A DNA stretch of 60,942 nucleotides from a virus. A model generated the notes under the pieces. The model did no database searches and was not told where the DNA came from. It worked only from the letters and a program-made list of their open reading frames with translations. The translations under genes and the position numbers were made by a program. The stretch is taken from positions 1 through 60,942 of the IMG/VR virus record IMGVR_UViG_3300036908_000165. One strand, given 5' to 3'. Shown piece by piece: positions 55,566 through 60,942 of this stretch (position 1 is its first letter; each line of letters opens with the position of its first letter).

Positions 55566-55772
55566 TCACTCCCCAGTTCGATTGCTGCGCCCTGCCGGCC
55601 GCGTCGGACCGGGCTCAACCTGCGGAGATGTCCACGGCTCGTCTTTATTCCACCCTTCCCCCCGCCAGTGTGCAGTGCCGTTGGCCGTCTGCGCCGTGAA
55701 TCCGTTAGGATTCTCGCCGCGAGCGATCAGCTTTTCAAAGTCCATCTTGACGCCCTTAGTGCGCATGGCCAT
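55566..55772 (-). CDS. 68-residue unknown protein
   Basis: GAGGAG seven bases before MAMRTKGVKMDFEKLIAR. Then GENPNGFTAQTANGTAHWRG. A small virion-region protein; not recognised. Stop one base before next start. Confidence 0.6.
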   Translation of the reverse strand: MAMRTKGVKMDFEKLIARGENPNGFTAQTANGTAHWRGEGWNKDEPWTSPQVEPGPTRPAGRSNRTGE

Positions 55773-55783
55773 GGGGTTTCTCC

Positions 55784-58333
55784 TCACGCGAAGAACGCGT
55801 CTTGCTCGGTGTAGCCTATCACGAGATCGGCCAGGGTGAAATCTAGGCTGTTGCTGGCAAAGCGCAAGCCCATGGAGAAGAAGGCGTTGCCCTGGATCGA
55901 CGTGCCCCAGACGTTCCAAGCCGGCGGCGGAGACGCCATGGCGACCTGGTTGAGGAACGGCGCCGACACACCTTCCGGCACGGTGACAGCGAAGCCGTTG
56001 ATCGCGCCGCCGCCCATGCCGGAGATCGTCGCCGTCAACGCGCCGCTGATTCCGACCTCGCCGGCGGAGTTGTCCTGCGCCTGCATCCAGACACCTTGCG
56101 CCGCCTTTTCGATGAAGATGCGATCGGACCCGTAGAGCTTCGTGTCGAACCGCTTCTGCAACGCCGATGACGGTGCAGCGAACAGCGGATAGATCGACGA
56201 CCCATCGGACCCGTAGGCGGCGTAGACGCTGCCCTGCTTCTGCGTCGCAATGAAACTGAGATCGACGGTCTGCGTGGTGACGACCCAGTCCTTTTCGTTC
56301 CACGTCGCCATGACGTTGCGCGTCGCGCCCGTGTCGGGATCGACGACCGTCATCAGCAGCATGTAGTGCTTGATGTTGAAGATCGTCGCGATCGCCGAGC
56401 ACGGCGTCACCGCGCCCGCCGTCGGCGGGAAGATCGCATTGGTGAACAACTGATCGAGCTTGCCGCTGATCTTGGTCGCCGCGCCGCCGTAGAGCCCGTA
56501 GATCCCGGCTCGATTGGCAAAAATCGTCGAACGGCTGAAATCCTGCAACGAATCACGCCACGCGCAACCCGCCTGCGGATCGACGTTCTGGTAGTTGAAC
56601 GTCGTCGTCGACGGACTGCCCGACGTGTTGACGTTGGAAATGACGCTGACCGAACCATTGCCGAGTGCGTAGAGATAGCCCGAAGACTGGCGAACCTGTG
56701 TGTACTGAATGTCGAGAAAGGCGTCGGTGTTGATCGCGCTGACGCCGCCATCCGAAGTGGCGAAATCAGTAAATGAGCCTGGCGCAGACGCCTGCCAATT
56801 GCCACCGGGCGGCAGCGCCGAATACGGCGACGGCGCCGGATCAAAAATCCATATCCGCGACAGGTAGGTCTCCATCACCGAACCGCTGACGCCAAACGGC
56901 ATCAGCGTCAGCGTCGCCGCGGCGGCGTTGTTGGCGCCGGGTTGAACGATAATCGCAGGCGCCGTCGTGTAGTACTGACCGACAGCCGACACTTCAACCG
57001 AACCGATCGACGTCGGCGCGTACAAAACCGTGGCGCCGGCGCCTGAACCGCCGCCGCCGGTGAACGTAACTTGGATCGGCCCCGTGTAACCAGAGCCGAC
57101 GTTCGTCAACGTGACGTGGCCCACCGCGTCGCCACTAAGAACCGCCGTCGCCGCGGCGCCTGAGCCGCCACCGCCAACGAACGCTATCGTCGGCGCTGAA
57201 GTGTAGCCGGAGCCGCCTGCCGTCAGATTCACCGAGGCAACGCTCGTTGCGGTGAGCACCGCGATCGCAACAGCGCCTGCGCCTGCGCCGCCGATGATCT
57301 CCAGCAGCGGAACCGACGTGAAGTTGCTGCCGCCGTTGGCGACTGCAATGCTGACGACGCCAGACGGAACCAGAACCGCGCTCGCCTGGGCGCCGACGCC
57401 GTCGCCAACGATGAGCACGCCTGGCGCTGTCGTGTAGCCGGAGCCGATGTTGGTCATCACGACCGCCGTAATAGCCCCGCCGACGATCGTCGCCGTCGCT
57501 ATCGCGCCGGAACCGCCACCGCCGCCAGTGAACTGAACGCTGGCAAACGTGTAGCCCGAACCGGGAACCGTGATCGTCACGCCGGCGACAGACGTCGCGG
57601 TTAACGCGGCGACGAGAACCGGCGACGTATCGGACCCGCCGCCGCTGAACGCCACCTGGACGACGTCACCCGGTTCGTAACCCGAGCCGGGGTTGGTGAT
57701 GTTCATCTCGACGACCTGGCCGCCGAGAATGACCGGCGTGATCGCGATGCCCGAGCCAAAACCGCCGTAAACCGTCAGATTCGGCAGCGACGAATAGGCG
57801 GCGCCGCCCGAAGTGATGTTGACGCCGGCCGGCGCAACCGTTCCGGCCGAATAGAGCAGCACGCCATCCCACGCCCAGTAATCGTTCTGCGTGTTGCGAT
57901 TGCTGATGACCAGGTACTGCGTGCCCCACTGCCGTGCGTAGGGCAAATAGCCGGTCGAAGCCTGGTAAAACACGCCGGGCGGGCCGATCTGCGTCTGCGC
58001 CAGCGTCGACATGCTGACCTGAACGGCCGAGCCGTCGGAAAGAAAAACCGCGCAATAATAGACGATTCCGATGTTGAAGAAGCACTTCCAGACGATCGTC
58101 AGGCCACCCGGCGCCGTGAAGATCGGCGCGCCTTTGTCCCACACCGTGCGCAGGTTGCCGTCGCCCAGTCGAACGAAATTCTCCAGCCACAGAAACTCGT
58201 TGTCGGCGACAGCGATCGGCGACGCCTGAACGTTCATTCCGCCGAACGGAAATGGGGAGTAGGTTTTGAATCCATCCGGCAGGCCGAGCGATTGCTGAGC
58301 CTTCGACGAAATCTGGCCGCGCGGATCAGGCAT
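55784..58333 (-). CDS. Large tail protein with GSGY repeats
   Basis: 849 residues. N-terminal domain (1-150) and C-terminal domain (480-849) are typical of podovirus tail-hub or stabilisation proteins (e.g. YSPFPFGGMNVQASPIAVAD, WRDSLQDFSRSTIFANRAGI, VVTTQTVDLSFIATQKQGSV). Between lie about eight tandem units of the form TNxGSGYTTAPxVxxxGGGG with GSGAxATAxL, likely a stack of beta blades acquired by duplication. It may bridge adaptor and tail or bind the host surface. Confidence 0.75.
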   Translation of the reverse strand: MPDPRGQISSKAQQSLGLPDGFKTYSPFPFGGMNVQASPIAVADNEFLWLENFVRLGDGNLRTVWDKGAPIFTAPGGLTIVWKCFFNIGIVYYCAVFLSDGSAVQVSMSTLAQTQIGPPGVFYQASTGYLPYARQWGTQYLVISNRNTQNDYWAWDGVLLYSAGTVAPAGVNITSGGAAYSSLPNLTVYGGFGSGIAITPVILGGQVVEMNITNPGSGYEPGDVVQVAFSGGGSDTSPVLVAALTATSVAGVTITVPGSGYTFASVQFTGGGGGSGAIATATIVGGAITAVVMTNIGSGYTTAPGVLIVGDGVGAQASAVLVPSGVVSIAVANGGSNFTSVPLLEIIGGAGAGAVAIAVLTATSVASVNLTAGGSGYTSAPTIAFVGGGGSGAAATAVLSGDAVGHVTLTNVGSGYTGPIQVTFTGGGGSGAGATVLYAPTSIGSVEVSAVGQYYTTAPAIIVQPGANNAAAATLTLMPFGVSGSVMETYLSRIWIFDPAPSPYSALPPGGNWQASAPGSFTDFATSDGGVSAINTDAFLDIQYTQVRQSSGYLYALGNGSVSVISNVNTSGSPSTTTFNYQNVDPQAGCAWRDSLQDFSRSTIFANRAGIYGLYGGAATKISGKLDQLFTNAIFPPTAGAVTPCSAIATIFNIKHYMLLMTVVDPDTGATRNVMATWNEKDWVVTTQTVDLSFIATQKQGSVYAAYGSDGSSIYPLFAAPSSALQKRFDTKLYGSDRIFIEKAAQGVWMQAQDNSAGEVGISGALTATISGMGGGAINGFAVTVPEGVSAPFLNQVAMASPPPAWNVWGTSIQGNAFFSMGLRFASNSLDFTLADLVIGYTEQDAFFA

Positions 58334-58601
58334 TGCGCGCCTCCGCGGCGGCGCGCTCGGCGTCCAGCACCTTCTGGAACGCCTCTTGCGTGCGGGCGAT
58401 CGTCATCGTGCTGGCGACGATCGCAGCGCGCTGCGCCTCACGAATCTTCTCTGTTCCGGGCTGTGAACCGAGATCGATCAGCGTGTCGAGCAGCAGCGCC
58501 AGCGTCGCCGTGCGCACCGGCGTCTCGATACGCGCCGGGTCGAGCCCGTCGCGGATCACGCGGGCCTGGGCGACAGTGGAGGCGATGCGGTCATGCGGCA
58601 T
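58326..58601 (-). CDS. Small helical protein before the tail protein
   Basis: 91 residues from ATG at 58601. MPHDRIASTVAQARVIRDGL, then LALLLDTLIDLGSQPGTEKI. Coiled coil with Ala-rich tail. Overlaps the tail gene start. Unknown. Confidence 0.6.
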   Translation of the reverse strand: MPHDRIASTVAQARVIRDGLDPARIETPVRTATLALLLDTLIDLGSQPGTEKIREAQRAAIVASTMTIARTQEAFQKVLDAERAAAEARNA

Positions 58602-58605
58602 TGTG

Positions 58606-58995
58606 TCACGACTTTCGCTTTCGCCTATTTTTCCTCGCCTCGACCATCCGTCGCTCGTAGTCCTTCTCCGCTTCTTCCTCGGCGATTCTCTCTTTCTCAT
58701 CTTGCACATAGCGAAACGCCGCAACGAGAGGCTGAATCAACCGCTGCGGAACGCCAAGAGACTCAAATCGGCTATAGAGACTATTTTCCAACACGAAGAT
58801 TTCATCGAGGCTAAGAACACCTCTGTTCTCGTCCAACCCAATCTTGAGATTCAGCGCCGTAGACCACGCTTTCTTAACACTCTCATCCGAGCCAAGATGC
58901 TCAAGCACCTCAGCTTTGACATGATCGTAGAAATTGATCACCAAGCCATTGGGGCGTGTGAACGTCGACATAACAGGAAGCGATTCTTTTACCAT
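58606..58995 (-). CDS. Lower-GC inserted gene
   Basis: 129 residues, strong TTAGGAG six bases before ATG. MVKESLPVMSTFTRPNGLVI, SVKKAWSTALNLKIGLDENR and a highly charged tail (RIAEEEAEKDYERRMVEARK). AT-rich like the fragment beside it. Not recognised. Confidence 0.6.
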   Translation of the reverse strand: MVKESLPVMSTFTRPNGLVINFYDHVKAEVLEHLGSDESVKKAWSTALNLKIGLDENRGVLSLDEIFVLENSLYSRFESLGVPQRLIQPLVAAFRYVQDEKERIAEEEAEKDYERRMVEARKNRRKRKS

Positions 58996-59016
58996 AACAC
59001 ACTCCTAACTAACAGC

Positions 59017-59307
59017 ATGATTGACGGGGACGGTCATATCGGAGAAAAAAGTTTTAACCTCGTGGGGACTAAAAGTATTATTATGCAGTTCAAAGATTTT
59101 TGTGAAAATTTGTGTCCAAAACTTCACATGGGGTTGTTCGAACGCGGGAATATATGGGGCGCCGTCGTTAACGGCAAACATGCGTCCATAATTCTCTACA
59201 GCCTGTACCATGATAAGACACCGTGCTTGGCTAGAAAATCACGTGCTGCTACCGCTCTGTACTGCAAACACATATATTCTACAGATAAGAACTATAGTAT
59301 GACTTGA
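59017..59307 (+). pseudogene. LAGLIDADG homing endonuclease remnant
   Basis: 96 codons on the plus strand in an AT-rich gap between leftward genes. MIDGDGHIGEKSFNLVGTKS matches the LAGLIDADG motif helix and following strand; then IIMQFKDFCENLC, GLFERGNIWGAVVNGKHASI and LYHDKTPCLARKSRAATAL, in family order. The N-terminal half and ribosome binding site are missing and the end runs into the next gene, so it is likely dead. The region 58996-59278 holds nothing else. Confidence 0.65.
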
Positions 59308-60079
59308 CCTTGCCGCCGTCCACGGCGACGCGCGCGACACCTATGCCATCGGCAAACTGACTCTCCATCGCCTGCGCCTGAGCGTAGCGGCCACGCGCCA
59401 TGAACGAGAACTTGGCGGCGCCGAACATCAGAGCGTCCCGAAACGCGCTGGGAATGACGTCGAAATCATCGTCGGTGTTCAGGTTCTTCGGCGTGCAGAT
59501 CGCGTCGAGCTCCATCTCGGTCGCCTGAGACGGCGCAGGATACACCCAAATCTCGCCCTGGGGTCCGTCGTTGTAGACCGACCACAGCACCGGCCACGAC
59601 GTGTTCAGCACCGAGTAAGCGCGCGCATAGGCCTGGAGATCGTCCCACGGCATCCAGTCGAGTTGCGGCCGCGTCGTGCCGCCCCAGTTGACCGCCAGCG
59701 CAACTGCGTCGATCACTTCGTCGCAGCCGGCGTACTGAGCCTGGAGAGCGGGGTTGAAGAAGCCGACGAACGGATAGCGCTCGACGTTGGCGATCGTCAT
59801 CATCGCGTTCTGCACCGCGCCATACGACCCCGACAACGCCTGCGGAAAAGCGCCGGGCAGCGCGCCGGGCTGCATCGCGCCAGGAATCGCATAGCCGGGC
59901 TGCGCGCTCGCGCCGAACGCCGACTGACCCGTCACCAGCCGACGAATGCACGCCGTGCGCTTGGCGCAGTCACGCCTCGCCTGGTTTACCCAGCGGGTTA
60001 GCTGCGGCTTCGACGTGAAGCTGTAGTTGGGGTCGTTTAAAAGTTGGGACGTGTCGTTGAGGATCTGGGATAGCGACAT
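59279..60079 (-). CDS. Head-tail adaptor (P22 gp4-like)
   Basis: 266 residues. LSQILNDTSQLLNDPNYSFT, PQLTRWVNQARRDCAKRTAC, TIANVERYPF and a C-terminal AFRDALMFGAAKFSFMARGR match adaptor/connector proteins that attach below the portal in short-tailed phages. The middle contains a Pro/Gly-rich insertion. Confidence 0.78.
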   Translation of the reverse strand: MSLSQILNDTSQLLNDPNYSFTSKPQLTRWVNQARRDCAKRTACIRRLVTGQSAFGASAQPGYAIPGAMQPGALPGAFPQALSGSYGAVQNAMMTIANVERYPFVGFFNPALQAQYAGCDEVIDAVALAVNWGGTTRPQLDWMPWDDLQAYARAYSVLNTSWPVLWSVYNDGPQGEIWVYPAPSQATEMELDAICTPKNLNTDDDFDVIPSAFRDALMFGAAKFSFMARGRYAQAQAMESQFADGIGVARVAVDGGKVKSYYSSYL

Positions 60080-60091
60080 GAGCCACCAATG

Positions 60092-60123
60092 AAAAACCCG
60101 CGCCCGCTGTTCGCAGGCGCGGG
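60092..60123 (-). terminator. Rho-independent terminator upstream of adaptor
   Basis: CCCGCGCC/GGCGCGGG perfect stem with an 11-base loop; read leftward it is followed by TTTTT. It should stop most transcription from the capsid operon before the adaptor. Confidence 0.85.
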
Positions 60124-60147
60124 CCCTGAAACACCGTCAGCGTCGTG

Positions 60148-60423
60148 TCAGGCCTTGAGCGGGTCGACCGGAGCGACCGGCGTCTTGACGTTCAAAACCT
60201 CGACCGGGAACTTGGCCGTGAACGGCGCACCCGCCGTCGTGAAGCCGTAGCAGACGGCGACGAGAGACTCTTCGACGAAAGTGGCGCCCGGCGTCATCGG
60301 CGAAATCACGCCCAGGGAATCGGCCGTCGCGAAGCCAATGACCGTGAGGTCCGGGCTTCCCGACTTGAGATTGACGACGTCGCCAATCGAAACTGCTTTG
60401 AACTTCGTGACAATTTGGGTCAT
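60148..60423 (-). CDS. Small virion-region protein, DUF2158-like
   Basis: 91 residues, AGGAG before MTQIVTKFKAVSIGDVVNLK. SGSPDLTVIGFATADS and LVAVCYGFTTAGAPFTAKFP recall the small DUF2158 (YodC-like) barrel. May be a decoration or head protein. Confidence 0.6.
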   Translation of the reverse strand: MTQIVTKFKAVSIGDVVNLKSGSPDLTVIGFATADSLGVISPMTPGATFVEESLVAVCYGFTTAGAPFTAKFPVEVLNVKTPVAPVDPLKA

Positions 60424-60466
60424 GTGCGTAACTCCTGTTGAACTAACCACCTCGGCCGGCCGCCGA

Positions 60467-60942
60467 TCAGAACTGCATCATATACGTGTCGTCGGATGCA
60501 AAATAGCCCATCGTCGCCAGCGCCGTAACCAGCGCACCCGCCGCCGGGCCAGCGGGAGCGTTGACGATCATCAGCGGCGTGCCGGTGTAGATACCGCCGT
60601 CGCGAACCACCCACGAACCATACGCCGGCAACGTGCCGCCCGACTCCGTCGCCGTCAGGAAAGCCTGACGCGTCCTGACCAAATTGGCCTGAATTGCGGT
60701 GTTGAGCACGGTGGAGTTGGCAGCGGTCGGCTGATCGACGCCGGTCGCAGTAACCTGCGTGGCGTTGGAGCCGCCGATGCCCGACGTACCGTTGCCGTAG
60801 GTGCCGGACTGCAGGCCGACGATCGACCAATCCATGATCGCCGTGACAGCCGCCGAACCAAGCGCCGACGACAGGGTCAGCGCCGGAATCGACGTCGCCG
60901 AACCGGCAGTGAAGGCGATCGGATTGCCGTGGTCGAGGCAGA
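60467..60942 (-). CDS. Virion protein, C-terminal part, cut by window edge
   Basis: The frame enters from the right edge. Visible: CLDHGNPIAFTAGSATSIPA, TAIMDWSIVGLQSG, RTRQAFLTATESGGTLPAYG and an end YFASDDTYMMQF. Likely the rest of the gene at 1-357 on a circularly permuted genome; joining the window ends directly would leave the two parts in different frames, so some bases are missing. Confidence 0.7.
   Translation of the reverse strand, partial: CLDHGNPIAFTAGSATSIPALTLSSALGSAAVTAIMDWSIVGLQSGTYGNGTSGIGGSNATQVTATGVDQPTAANSTVLNTAIQANLVRTRQAFLTATESGGTLPAYGSWVVRDGGIYTGTPLMIVNAPAGPAAGALVTALATMGYFASDDTYMMQF

Noticed and set aside
59285-59298. ACTATAGTAT near the adaptor gene end as a further promoter palindrome
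   Set aside because: It is made of the last codons of the adaptor gene (SYYSSYL) and only half of the palindrome is present.
1-60942. tRNA genes
   Set aside because: I looked for cloverleaf-like stretches and TTCGANTC-type arms in gaps and found none convincing.

Overview
The window is almost the whole genome of a short-tailed (podovirus-like) double-stranded DNA phage, very probably of an alphaproteobacterium. Evidence: a large terminase, portal, HK97-type capsid protein, P22-gp4-like adaptor, very large internal virion proteins with a transglycosylase domain, an amidase endolysin, and no visible tape-measure or tail-tube gene. The host guess rests on high GC content, a GapR/DUF2312 homologue and a DUF3309 peptide. 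Both window edges cut the same kind of structural gene on the same strand, so the molecule was probably circularly permuted and opened inside that gene.

Layout. 1-5.2 kb: capsid, scaffold-like protein, small head genes, and the portal on the opposite strand. 5.2-10.1 kb: a tightly overlapping leftward operon with terminase and many tiny genes. 10.1-11.6 kb: serine recombinase and a repeat-rich control region. 11.6-14.3 kb: a rightward operon of unknown small genes. 14.4-31.3 kb: leftward replication and nucleotide genes (prim-pol/helicase, family A polymerase, adenine and cytosine methyltransferases, GapR, DUF2815 ssDNA-binding protein, DUF2800 nuclease, SNF2-type helicase, RuvC, dCMP deaminase), ending at a Cro-like regulator with a divergent promoter. 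31.3-36.3 kb: lysis and small membrane proteins, including the amidase. 36.3-46 kb: tail fibre and beta-helix proteins, several with Sec signal peptides. 46-61 kb: internal virion and neck proteins.

Genes are packed with ATGA or TGATG overlaps, so most translation is probably coupled. Several small, lower-GC or reversed genes break this pattern. At four places such a gene lies between two copies of a 16-44 bp stretch from the end or start of the neighbouring gene, often carrying its ribosome binding site or stop/start overlap. This looks like repeated cassette gain at gene junctions and is the most unusual feature of the genome.

Other points worth attention: a perfect -1 frameshift heptamer inside the Walker A codons of the helicase; a cytosine methyltransferase gene fully overlapped in another frame by two plausible genes, one a clear HNH nuclease; a CRISPR-like pair of 36-bp repeats with one 30-bp spacer; an 83-bp hairpin element present twice in opposite orientation; and a run of secreted proteins in the fibre region. 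All functional calls come from reading motifs by eye; no database search was possible.
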